Positions 42,219-50,360 of a stretch of DNA of 64,000 nucleotides are shown here, in pieces (position 1 is the stretch's first letter; each line of letters opens with the position of its first letter). The stretch is from Rhodospirillales bacterium (GTDB lineage Bacteria > Pseudomonadota > Alphaproteobacteria > Micavibrionales > Micavibrionaceae): contig JACKJA010000002.1 of the NCBI GenBank assembly GCA_020638175.1, positions 496,001 to 560,000 of the forward strand, read 5' to 3'. Position numbers and translations under genes: made by a program. The notes beneath the pieces are model-generated. The model was not told the origin of the DNA and did no database searches. It saw nothing but the letters and a program-made list of their open reading frames with translations.

Positions 42219-43337
42219 TTATTCTTCGTAGCTGCGCTCGAAACGATGACCGAGGCTGGTCAGGACTTCATAGCTGATGGTCCCGGCGCTGGCCGCAAGA
42301 TCATCGACGCTTTGATGCGGGCCGATCACCTCGACCATATCGCCGGGCCGGGCGTCCTGATCGCCAATGTCGATTGTCACAAGGTCCATCGACACCCGTC
42401 CGATCACCGGGCAGGGGCGACCGTTCAGGTACAGGATTGCCTTGTTGCTATTAGACCGGAAAAACCCGTCGGCATAGCCCAAGGCAACGGTAGCAACGCG
42501 CGCCTCTTTTTTAAAACGGTACGTAGCGTTGTATCCTATTGTTTCATTTTCAGGAATGGACTTTACCTGTAAAATCAAGGTGTTTAAACTCACGACCGGA
42601 TTCATTTTGTTAGCGCCTTCCGGTGCCGGATTGCCACCATACAGAGCGATCCCCGGTCGCACCATATCAAAACAATAAGCGGGATTCCGAAACAGTCCGT
42701 ACGAATTCGCCAGTGATTTTTGGGCGTTAGGAAAGCGGCTGGCGATGGTCGAAAATTTTTGAAACTGGGCCGCATTCATCGGGCTGTCTTTTTCATCGGC
42801 GCAGGCGAAATGGCTCATCACCATTTGGACATCAAGCCCGTCCAGCCGGGAAAAATCGTTGAGCAAAATATCCGTATCTGCAAGCGTTATCCCCAATCGG
42901 TTCATGCCGGTATCGAAATGAATCAAAGCCGAAAGCCCTTGATTGTTATTGCGGGCGGTATCGTGCCAGCGCGCGATTTCGTCCAGAGAATTCAAAACCG
43001 GGGTGATATCGTGATGGAGATATTCATTTTCGCACCCGGCCCACAGCCCGCCGAGCATCGCGATCGGTTTGTTCGTCAAGGCCCGCAGGGCGATGGCTTC
43101 CTCCAGCGTCGCGACAAAATAATGCGGACAAGCCTCTGATTCCAGAACGCGGACAACCTGTTCCATCCCTAGCCCGTAAGCGTTGGCTTTCACGATTCCG
43201 GCAACGGCGGCGGTGCCCGCCGCTTGTTTGAGCAACCGGTAATTGTTCCGGAGAGCCGCCAGATCAACGGTCAGGCGCGCAGGCACAGTTGGCGATGGGG
43301 AAACAGGGCGAGAGGAAAGCGGCGCCGCTGTCATCAT
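42219..43337 (-). CDS. alr: Alanine racemase
   Basis: Alr makes D-Ala for peptidoglycan. The 372-residue PLP enzyme has the cofactor Lys in AGIVKANAYGLGM and the HFDTGMNRLG barrel segment. The second-domain catalytic Tyr lies in TIGYNATYRF, and RVSMDL is also present. The start overlaps the dnaB stop (ATGATGA), so the two genes are translationally coupled. The N-terminal about 20 residues, rich in Pro and Ser, are an extension. Confidence 0.96.
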   Translation of the reverse strand: MMTAAPLSSRPVSPSPTVPARLTVDLAALRNNYRLLKQAAGTAAVAGIVKANAYGLGMEQVVRVLESEACPHYFVATLEEAIALRALTNKPIAMLGGLWAGCENEYLHHDITPVLNSLDEIARWHDTARNNNQGLSALIHFDTGMNRLGITLADTDILLNDFSRLDGLDVQMVMSHFACADEKDSPMNAAQFQKFSTIASRFPNAQKSLANSYGLFRNPAYCFDMVRPGIALYGGNPAPEGANKMNPVVSLNTLILQVKSIPENETIGYNATYRFKKEARVATVALGYADGFFRSNSNKAILYLNGRPCPVIGRVSMDLVTIDIGDQDARPGDMVEVIGPHQSVDDLAASAGTISYEVLTSLGHRFERSYEE

Positions 43338-44833
43338 GAATGCCGGTTATCAAGATCGGAAAAGCGCGTCAGGTTCGGATCAAAGAACATCCGGACAATG
43401 CCAATCGGCCCGTGCCGCTGCTTGGCGATGACGGCTTCGGCGGTATTGGCGGTTTCCTGCAAACGTTGCGCCCATTTCTCGTGCCGTTCAAGGAATTTTT
43501 CTTCGCCTTCGCTGGCGCGCTGCGTCGGTTCTTCCCGCGCCAGATAATATTCCTCCCGGTACACGAACATGACAACATCGGAATCTTGCTCGATAGAACC
43601 GGACTCACGAAGATCCGAAAGTTGTGGGCGTTTGTCTTCACGCTGTTCAACGGCCCGCGAGAGCTGGGACAGGGCAATCACCGGGATTTGCAATTCCTTG
43701 GCAATCGCCTTCAGACCGCGGGTAATCTCGGAAATCTCGTTCACCCGGCTGGTCTCTGACTGGCGCGAGCCGGAACCCTGCAACAGTTGCAGATAGTCAA
43801 TCACCAGCAAATCCAGCCCGTGCTGGCGTTTGAGCCGTCGCGCCCGCGTCCGCACCGCTGAAATCGACAGGGCCGGTGTATCGTCAATGTAAAGCGGCAC
43901 TTGCGCCAGCACCTGCGAGGCTTCGACAAAGCGCCGGAAATCGGACTCACTGATATTGCCTTTCCGGATGGCATCCCCGGAAATCTCGGATTCGTCGGCC
44001 AAAATCCGGGTGGCCAGCTGGTCGGCGGACATCTCCAGCGAGAAAAATCCGACGATAGCACCTTCCGCGCCGCCGGTTTCGGCATATTTTTTCGCGGCGT
44101 TAAAGGCAATATTGGTCGCCAGCGACGTTTTACCCATCGACGGCCGTCCGGCCAGAATGAGAAGGTCGGATTTGTGCAGCCCGCCAAGTTTTGCATCCAG
44201 GTCCGTCAGCCCTGTCGTAACCCCGGTCACATGACCATCGGTTTTGAAGGCAACTTCGGCAATTTCAATGGCGGTCAGGACCGATTCTTTCAGGGTCAGG
44301 AATCCGCCGCGAATATCGCCGGTTTCGGCCAGTTTGAACAGGCGGGCTTCGGCGTGTTCGATGGTGGCGACGGCGTCCCGTTCGATGGTGTGCTCGAACG
44401 ATTCATTGACAACGTCTTCGCCCAGCGTAATCAGTTCCCGCCGTAAATGCAGGTCGTAAATGGTCCGGGCGTAATCCTCGGCATTAACGATGCTGACAAC
44501 GCTGGCTGCCAGATCGGCCAGATATGCCGCGCCGCCGACATGGCTTAAATCCGAATCTTTCTCGAAATAGGTTTTCAGGGTCACCGGGCTGGCGGTCTGG
44601 CCACGGTCGATCATGGTGGCAATCGCATCGAAAATCCGCCGGTGCGGCGCTGCGTAAAAATGCTCGGACCGCAGGAAATCGCCGACCTTTTCCATCGCGC
44701 GGTTATCAACCAGCAGCGCCCCCAGAAGACCTTGCTCAGCCTCCAGATTGGCAGGCAGAGAGCGATAACCGGGCTTGTTGCCGTCGTTGTCCTGCACCGG
44801 GGCGATATTTTGTATAACAGTTTCTGTGACCAT
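43334..44833 (-). CDS. dnaB: Replicative DNA helicase DnaB
   Basis: DnaB is the hexameric fork helicase. The 499-residue protein has an N-terminal domain starting about residue 25 (SLPANLEAEQGLLGALL). The RecA-like domain has Walker A LAGRPSMGKTSLATNI and the DLLVIDYLQLLQGSG and LSQLSRAVEQREDKRP motifs. The order dnaB–alr is common. No split intein or insertion is seen. Upstream, 44834-45038 is a 205-base divergent gap with no other gene. Confidence 0.97.
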   Translation of the reverse strand: MVTETVIQNIAPVQDNDGNKPGYRSLPANLEAEQGLLGALLVDNRAMEKVGDFLRSEHFYAAPHRRIFDAIATMIDRGQTASPVTLKTYFEKDSDLSHVGGAAYLADLAASVVSIVNAEDYARTIYDLHLRRELITLGEDVVNESFEHTIERDAVATIEHAEARLFKLAETGDIRGGFLTLKESVLTAIEIAEVAFKTDGHVTGVTTGLTDLDAKLGGLHKSDLLILAGRPSMGKTSLATNIAFNAAKKYAETGGAEGAIVGFFSLEMSADQLATRILADESEISGDAIRKGNISESDFRRFVEASQVLAQVPLYIDDTPALSISAVRTRARRLKRQHGLDLLVIDYLQLLQGSGSRQSETSRVNEISEITRGLKAIAKELQIPVIALSQLSRAVEQREDKRPQLSDLRESGSIEQDSDVVMFVYREEYYLAREEPTQRASEGEEKFLERHEKWAQRLQETANTAEAVIAKQRHGPIGIVRMFFDPNLTRFSDLDNRHS

Positions 44834-45038
44834 GACGGTTAGACTACAGACAAGCGCCCCTTGATGCCAGTATTTTATAATCCACAGCCCTGTGAATCAC
44901 GGGGGCAAAAATCCGATACGATCGGAACGGGAATCAGTTATATTAGAAATATCGAATTTTATGGACAGGAAGATGTAAGGCATGATATTTCGATGCTATG
45001 AAAACTAAAAAGGACCATAAGGTCCAAGAGAGGGTGTA

Positions 45039-45554
45039 ATGAGTATATTAGGTAATAGCGAGCGGCATGCCGTTCCATACGATCCAAGAGAGTTCGCCGA
45101 TCATCACGATCAATATGGTGGATATACACATAAAATGTCGGAAAATACGGCAAATCGTGCCGGAGATGTCGTCTCTATTATTGGGGCCGTAGGGATAGCC
45201 CTCGCGACGGCGCTGGTCTTGCCGCAAGTGAGCTTTAACACGGCAGCCAATCACAACAAAGACACCGCAGATCAACCTTCAAGCGGTTTTTCGTTGATCA
45301 GTGAAGCGCATGCCCAGCCTGCAGTATCTCCGGCTGTGGCTTTAGCCAAAGTGGCGGTTTCTGAATCTGTCCATAAATGGCGTCCGATCGAAGAACCGGG
45401 CACATATGTAGAACCGGAAGTGCCGGCAGTCCCCTTTGTTGAAATTACAACGGGCAGCGCAGAAGAAGAAATCGCAAAAGAGTTGGAAGTGGAAGTAGCG
45501 TCTGAGACGGTTTCATCAAATTCGATGTTCAGGCCGTTGTCTCTGGCACCGTAA
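45039..45554 (+). CDS. Hypothetical membrane-anchored protein
   Basis: I do not recognise this 171-residue protein. A hydrophilic N-terminus (1-42) is followed by one hydrophobic segment (about 43-62, DVVSIIGAVGIALATALVLP). The rest is soluble and acidic, with Pro/Val/Glu-rich stretches. An AGAGAGGGTG ribosome site is strong. Just upstream, the leader contains a small hairpin (GGACC–ATAA–GGTCC, 45012-45025) ending 13 bases before the ATG, which could modulate translation. A bidirectional terminator follows. Confidence 0.65.
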   Translation: MSILGNSERHAVPYDPREFADHHDQYGGYTHKMSENTANRAGDVVSIIGAVGIALATALVLPQVSFNTAANHNKDTADQPSSGFSLISEAHAQPAVSPAVALAKVAVSESVHKWRPIEEPGTYVEPEVPAVPFVEITTGSAEEEIAKELEVEVASETVSSNSMFRPLSLAP

Positions 45555-45576
45555 AACCTCTTTATTAGACAGCAAC

Positions 45577-45608
45577 AAAAAAACCGGGCCATCGCAGCCC
45601 GGTTTCTT
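45577..45608. terminator. Bidirectional terminator between the orphan gene and rplI
   Basis: AAACCGGGC (45581-45589) pairs with GCCCGGTTT (45597-45605) around a seven-base loop. The minus strand has a seven-T run, fitting rplI termination; the plus strand has TTTCTT, weaker. Confidence 0.8.
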
Positions 45609-45629
45609 GTATCTTTATAAGGAAGAAAA

Positions 45630-46373
45630 TTAAGCGTCTTCGTTTTTCTCTTCTTCAGCCGGTGCCTCAGCTTCATCGGAAGCTTCTTCAGCCTCTTTAG
45701 CGGCTTTCTTGGCAGCTTTTTCAGCAGCTTTGGCAGCGCGTTCGGCTTCCTCGGCGGCTTCCGCTTCGGCAGCTTCCGCTTTGACTTTTTCAGCTTCCAG
45801 TGCGGCGTCTTCCAGCATCTGTTCCTTCGCGGCTTCAGCGGCTTCCGCTTCGGCAGCTTCTTCGGAACCGGCAACCAGGGCCCGCCCGGTTTCAGCCTGG
45901 ATTTTCGCTTCTTCGCTTGAACGGGCGATGTTCAGCGTAATCTCCAGCTTGACTTCCGGGTGCAGCGCCAGCGTCACAGGGATCAAACCGATCGATTTGA
46001 TCGCATCGGTCAGGATAACCTGTTGACGGTCAACGGTTTCACCGCTTTGCTCGCTGATCGCGACGGCGATATCGCGGGAGGTAACGGACCCGTACAGGTG
46101 ACCGCTTTCCGAAGCGTGACGGATCAGGTTGACTTTGGCTCCATCAAGTTTCTTCGCAGCTTTTTCAGCATCCTTTTGTTTTTCGGCGCTGAGTTTTTCC
46201 AGCGAAGCTTTCTGGGCTTCGAAATAGGCAACATTGTTTTTCGTTGCCCGCAGAGCCTTGTTTTGCGGTAACAGGTAGTTACGCGCATATCCGGTTTTTA
46301 CCTTTACAACGTCGCCCATCTTTCCGAGGTTATCGACGCGCTCCAGCAAAATAATTTCCATTGCAGCAGACAT
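45630..46373 (-). CDS. rplI: 50S ribosomal protein L9 with long charged C-terminal tail
   Basis: Residues about 5-155 are a complete L9 (MEIILLERVDNLGKMGDVV; later HASESGHLYGSVTSRDIA). The usual length is about 150 residues; here a tail of about 80 residues made almost only of Ala, Glu and Lys follows, predicted as a long charged helix or disordered. The ATG at 46373 is chosen for AAAGGA 9 bases upstream; ATG 46361 is the conventional family start. It is third in rpsF–rpsR–rplI. Confidence 0.95.
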   Translation of the reverse strand: MSAAMEIILLERVDNLGKMGDVVKVKTGYARNYLLPQNKALRATKNNVAYFEAQKASLEKLSAEKQKDAEKAAKKLDGAKVNLIRHASESGHLYGSVTSRDIAVAISEQSGETVDRQQVILTDAIKSIGLIPVTLALHPEVKLEITLNIARSSEEAKIQAETGRALVAGSEEAAEAEAAEAAKEQMLEDAALEAEKVKAEAAEAEAAEEAERAAKAAEKAAKKAAKEAEEASDEAEAPAEEEKNEDA

Positions 46374-46397
46374 TTGTTTTTATCCTTTCTTTATCCC

Positions 46398-46670
46398 TTA
46401 GCGTGAGCCGGTATTGTCCATTTCTTGACGGACATACGGCAGCAAAGCCATGTAACGGGCACGCTTGATGGCGGTCGCCAGCTCGCGTTGTTTTTTCTGG
46501 GACACGGCTGTAATCCGGCTGGGAACGATTTTCCCGCGCTCAGAGATATAACGGCCCAGCGTCCGTGTGTCTTTCCAGTCAATGGCCGGAGCATTCGGGC
46601 CAGAGAACGGGCAGGTTTTCTTCCGTTTGAAAAACGGGCGTTTTGTTGTCGGTGTATCTGTCGCACTCAT
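46398..46670 (-). CDS. rpsR: 30S ribosomal protein S18
   Basis: The 90-residue protein contains the S18 core (IDWKDTRTLGRYISERGKIVP; SQKKQRELATAIKRARYMALLP). The extended N-terminus with CPFSGP is typical of the class. Its ATG shares one base with the rpsF stop. Confidence 0.96.
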   Translation of the reverse strand: MSATDTPTTKRPFFKRKKTCPFSGPNAPAIDWKDTRTLGRYISERGKIVPSRITAVSQKKQRELATAIKRARYMALLPYVRQEMDNTGSR

Positions 46671-47038
46671 TACGCGGCCTCCTTCTCATCATTATTATTG
46701 TCATCACGGTCGCGGCCACCTTTGTCCATAACAATGGACGGACCCTCGGACAGAGCATCTTCGCGGATGGTCATGTAACGCATGACATCTTCGTTCAGGC
46801 GCATCAGACGTTCCATCTCCAGTACCGCCGGTGCCGGCGTGTCGGATTCGATCAAAACGTAGTGACCTTTACGGTTTTTGTTGATTTTGTAAGCCAGCGT
46901 CCGCAGACCCCAGTTTTCGGTTTTGTGGATTTTTCCGCCGCCATCTTTGATGATCTGGCAGAATTGTTCGGTCATGGCTTCAACCTGTGCAGATGACAGG
47001 TCCTGCCGTGCGATGAACACGGTTTCATAATAAGGCAT
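46670..47038 (-). CDS. rpsF: 30S ribosomal protein S6
   Basis: The 122-residue protein begins MPYYETVFIARQDLS and carries the S6 core (WGLRTLAYKINKNRKGHYVL) and an acidic, Asn/Asp-rich tail. The start at 47038 has GAGGAGA 7 bases upstream; an upstream extension of the frame is rejected. It is first in the ribosomal operon and divergent from fabD across 228 bases, in which I see no other gene. Confidence 0.96.
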   Translation of the reverse strand: MPYYETVFIARQDLSSAQVEAMTEQFCQIIKDGGGKIHKTENWGLRTLAYKINKNRKGHYVLIESDTPAPAVLEMERLMRLNEDVMRYMTIREDALSEGPSIVMDKGGRDRDDNNNDEKEAA

Positions 47039-47266
47039 ATATTTTCTCCTCTCGGTTTTGCCTTCCAGACTTGCAAACACCGCGCTTGCAAAGCCCAAAA
47101 ACAAAGCTGATACGTCTATAGGCACCAGCGAGGTTTTCGAATGCCGGGCACTATTGCGGAATTGTGGGCCAAAAGCAAGAAAAAACTGAGTCAGCTTGAA
47201 TGACGATCCATCCCGCGCTATCAATGGGTTGGATAACCATAAAACGAAAGTAAAGGCGCAAGCGAT

Positions 47267-48214
47267 ATGAAACGTACCTTTGTATTCCCCGGCCAGGGGT
47301 CGCAGTTTGTTGGCATGGGCAAGGATTTGGCCGATGCGTTCCCGGAAGCAAGGCAGACATTCGAAGAAGTCGATGATGCCATCGGCCAGAAACTGAGCGC
47401 ACTCATATTTAACGGCCCGGATACCGACTTGAACCTGACGGCGAATACTCAGCCCGCTTTGATGGCGGTGTCTATGGCCGTGGTAAATGTGTTAACGCGG
47501 CAAGGCGGGATCAAACTCGACGAGACATGTGCTTTCGTGGCGGGCCACTCGCTGGGCGAATATGCGGCGCTTACGGCGGCGGGGGCGTTGGATTTGCCCG
47601 ATACCGCGCGTCTTTTGAAATTGCGCGGCGAAGCGATGCAGGCCGCCGTGCCGGTCGGGCAAGGTTCTATGGCGGCTATTCTGGGGCTGGCGTTCGAGGA
47701 TGTGCAGGCAATCGCCGCCGCCGTTTCGGGTAACGAGGAAATCTGTCAGGCCGCCAATGACAATTCTGATGGCCAGGTGGTTGTATCGGGGCATAAGGCC
47801 GCCGTGGCGGCCGCCATTGCCATGGCGCAGGAAAAAGGCGCCAAGCGGGCAATCGAACTACCGGTCAGTGCCCCGTTTCACTGTTCTCTGATGGCCCCGG
47901 CCGCCCAGAAAATGGCGACAGCTTTGGCCGACACTAATATCCGCAAACCGTGCGTTCCGGTTGTTGCGAACGTGATTGCGCAAGGCACAGACGATCCGGC
48001 GCAAATCCGCCAGCTTTTGGTTGACCAGATTACCGGGACGGTCCGCTGGCGCGAATCGGTCCAGTGGATGAAGGCGCAAGGCGTCGAGGAAATGATTGAG
48101 CTGGGCGCGGGGAAGGTGCTGTGCGGGCTTATCAAACGCATTGATAAGGATATCGCCTGCGAATCCGTCGGCACCCCGGAACAGATTGAAGCATTGATCG
48201 GGAAGTTGCAGTAA
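47267..48214 (+). CDS. fabD: Malonyl-CoA–ACP transacylase
   Basis: FabD loads malonyl groups onto ACP. The 315-residue protein has FVFPGQGSQFVGMG, the nucleophile motif GHSLGEYAAL, a conserved Arg in LKLRGEAMQ, and the second catalytic His in VSAPFHCSLM. It opens the fatty-acid cluster; fabG follows only after two unrelated genes, which is unusual. Confidence 0.97.
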   Translation: MKRTFVFPGQGSQFVGMGKDLADAFPEARQTFEEVDDAIGQKLSALIFNGPDTDLNLTANTQPALMAVSMAVVNVLTRQGGIKLDETCAFVAGHSLGEYAALTAAGALDLPDTARLLKLRGEAMQAAVPVGQGSMAAILGLAFEDVQAIAAAVSGNEEICQAANDNSDGQVVVSGHKAAVAAAIAMAQEKGAKRAIELPVSAPFHCSLMAPAAQKMATALADTNIRKPCVPVVANVIAQGTDDPAQIRQLLVDQITGTVRWRESVQWMKAQGVEEMIELGAGKVLCGLIKRIDKDIACESVGTPEQIEALIGKLQ

Positions 48215-48225
48215 AAATTTTAATT

Positions 48226-48298
48226 TGTCATTCTGAGCGAAGCGAAGAATCTGTCAAATTAAATGAGACTGGATCCTTCGCTAACGCTCAGGATGACA
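48226..48298. repeat. Small imperfect inverted-repeat element (copy 1)
   Basis: The left arm (TGTCATTCTGAGCG-AAGCGA) and right arm (TCGCTAACGCTCAGGATGACA) form an imperfect palindrome of 73 bases in the fabD–peptidase gap. It is related to copies at 55684-55754 and 55931-56003. It could act as a 3' mRNA stabiliser or attenuator. Confidence 0.75.
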
Positions 48299-48315
48299 TC
48301 ATTATAGAAACCGCT

Positions 48316-48972
48316 ATGTCTTTACCTCCCTTCTACCCCAACCCCGACGATACCCATTGCCAGCAATGTTGCCTGCGTATGGGCTATGAGTATTTTTACC
48401 CGGAGAAGCAATGGACATGGGACGAACTCGATACGCTCAGCGGTAAAATTCCCGGAAAATATGCATGGTACATGCGGCTTTACATTGCGACGGCGGCGCG
48501 GGGCTATGATGTGGTCGTCTACGATATCGTTGATTATCCGGAATTCATTAAAGATGCTGAAACCTATCTGAAGGCCAATTATGGCGCGGACCGGGCCGCT
48601 GATATCCTGAAGAACTCGGTGATGGATGTCGTCGTCGAAGACGCCCGTGAGCTACTTCAGACGAACGGGATTACGATCCATCAGAAAAGCTACACGTTTG
48701 ATGATCTGAAAGGGTTGCTGGATAAAGGTCATGTCTTGCTGACAATGGTCGATGAAGCGGTTCTGGCAGGAATAGAAGGCCGGGCCATTTCCCATTCCAT
48801 CCTGATTCACGGCTATGATGACGACGGCTTTATTGCTCACAACCCCGGCGTCAAATCACTGGACAGCGCCGCCGCCAGTCAGCATATTGCCTACGATCTT
48901 TTTCGCCGGACATGCACGTTGAATGACCGCGGCGATACCGGAAAACTGATGGCTTTCAAACCGAAGGAATAA
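48316..48972 (+). CDS. Papain-like (peptidase C39-like) protein A
   Basis: The 218-residue protein fits the C39/papain-like fold. DTHCQQCCLRMGYEYF near the N-terminus corresponds to the usual CGPACLRM, placing C15 as nucleophile. SHSILIHGYDDDGFIAHNPG (159-178) supplies the His and Asn/Asp. It has no signal peptide, transmembrane domain or ABC part, so it is not a bacteriocin exporter peptidase. Its helical insert (about 40-130) is large. It is followed after 9 bases by a second protein of the same fold. The role is unknown; peptide or isopeptide cleavage is a guess from fold. Confidence 0.7.
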   Translation: MSLPPFYPNPDDTHCQQCCLRMGYEYFYPEKQWTWDELDTLSGKIPGKYAWYMRLYIATAARGYDVVVYDIVDYPEFIKDAETYLKANYGADRAADILKNSVMDVVVEDARELLQTNGITIHQKSYTFDDLKGLLDKGHVLLTMVDEAVLAGIEGRAISHSILIHGYDDDGFIAHNPGVKSLDSAAASQHIAYDLFRRTCTLNDRGDTGKLMAFKPKE

Positions 48973-48981
48973 CTGATAAAA

Positions 48982-49608
48982 ATGCAAAATGTTACCCCGG
49001 TCGATACGCGTTATGTCCCGGTACAGCAGCAACCTTATTGTTGTTGCCCGGCGTCGATCCAGATGGTCATGATGCGCCGGAATATTCCGATGGTGCCGCA
49101 GGAATATCTGGGCTGGCATCTGGGCCTGACGGTACCGCCGGAGGACAGCGCTTACTTTTATAATCCCCGTGTTTCCGCCACAACGCCGCCGTCCGGGTTC
49201 TATGGTACACAGGTTGGAACAAAATCTGTCGATCCTGATCGGGCGTTCGATTCTCTGGGCATTCCTTTGCGTTTGCGGATGGAAACCGCCGATCGTTTTC
49301 CGGATATCGACAGTTTCAAAAACCGTCTGGAAGACTGCCTCAATCAGGATTTTGATGTTCTGTTGTGTTTGCGCTGGATGGATGTCATGGACAGCCATGC
49401 TCATATAGGCCCTGCCGATCCGGGGGCCGGCCATATTGTCGTTGCGGATAAAATCATGGGTGATACTCTGCGTATCGTCGATCCGGCCCGCGGTGCCAAA
49501 TGGCGGACGTACGATCTGGATTTGATTTACAATTCAATTTGTAAACATGCCCGAAATGAAAAGGCTGGACATGCGGCCGGTCTATGGATACTGGAATATA
49601 CGGAATAA
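48982..49608 (+). CDS. Papain-like (peptidase C39-like) protein B
   Basis: The 208-residue protein has the N-terminal nucleophile motif VPVQQQPYCCCPASIQMVM, where the second Cys (C21) aligns with the catalytic Cys of YSCGPAS proteins. GAGHIVVADKIMGDTLRIVDP (H151, D167) completes the triad. There is no export signal. Together with protein A it is inserted between fabD and fabG, 14 bases before fabG, so it is probably co-transcribed with fatty-acid genes. The pair has low mutual similarity outside the motifs. Confidence 0.7.
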   Translation: MQNVTPVDTRYVPVQQQPYCCCPASIQMVMMRRNIPMVPQEYLGWHLGLTVPPEDSAYFYNPRVSATTPPSGFYGTQVGTKSVDPDRAFDSLGIPLRLRMETADRFPDIDSFKNRLEDCLNQDFDVLLCLRWMDVMDSHAHIGPADPGAGHIVVADKIMGDTLRIVDPARGAKWRTYDLDLIYNSICKHARNEKAGHAAGLWILEYTE

Positions 49609-49622
49609 AAAAGGAGAAAATC

Positions 49623-50360
49623 ATGTTTGATCTGACAGGTAAAACGGCGCTGGTAACCGGCGCGACGGGCGGTATCGGCGGCGCGATTGCCAAGGCACTG
49701 CATGCAAGCGGGGCAACGGTCGGTATTTCCGGCCGTAACGAAGATAAACTGAAAGCGTTGGCTGCCGAACTGGGTGACCGGGTTCATGTTCTGCCGGCTG
49801 ACCTGTCGAGTGCCGAAGGCGTGGATAAGCTGGTGGCCGATGCAACGGCGGCGATGGAGCGGATCGACATTCTGGTGAACAATGCGGGCCTGACGCGTGA
49901 CGGCCTGTCGATGCGCATGAAGGATGAGGACTGGCAGGAAGTCCTCGATGTGAACCTGACCGCGCCGTTCCGTCTGGCACGCGCCGTTCAGCGCGGCATG
50001 ATGAAAAACCGCTTTGGCCGGGTCGTGAATATTTCTTCCATCGTCGGGGTAACGGGTAATCCGGGCCAGACCAACTATTGTGCTTCCAAAGCCGGGATGA
50101 TCGGCTGGACCAAAGCCATGGCGGCGGAGCTGGCGGCACGCGGCATTACGGCGAACTGCATTGCGCCGGGCTTTATCGCCACGGCCATGACCGATGCCCT
50201 GAACGATACGCAAAAAGAAGCGATCAACAAAAACATCCCGGCCGGACGCATGGGCACCAGCGAGGAAATCGCTGCGGCCGCCGTTTATCTGGCCTCCGAC
50301 GAAGCCGCCTACGTGACGGGACAAACGATCCACGTCAACGGCGGTATGGCGATGATCTGA
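49623..50360 (+). CDS. fabG: 3-oxoacyl-ACP reductase FabG
   Basis: FabG reduces beta-ketoacyl-ACP with NADPH. The 245-residue SDR protein has the cofactor loop TGATGGIGGAIA, NNAG, catalytic Ser in NISSIVG and YxxxK in QTNYCASKAG. The C-terminal GQTIHVNGGMAMI is typical of FabG. The start at 49623 follows AAGGAGAAAATC, a strong ribosome site. Confidence 0.97.
   Translation: MFDLTGKTALVTGATGGIGGAIAKALHASGATVGISGRNEDKLKALAAELGDRVHVLPADLSSAEGVDKLVADATAAMERIDILVNNAGLTRDGLSMRMKDEDWQEVLDVNLTAPFRLARAVQRGMMKNRFGRVVNISSIVGVTGNPGQTNYCASKAGMIGWTKAMAAELAARGITANCIAPGFIATAMTDALNDTQKEAINKNIPAGRMGTSEEIAAAAVYLASDEAAYVTGQTIHVNGGMAMI

Noticed and set aside
46391..46666. Alternative 91-codon frame at the S18 locus
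   Set aside because: It is an out-of-frame shadow; the frame 46398-46670 gives a full S18.
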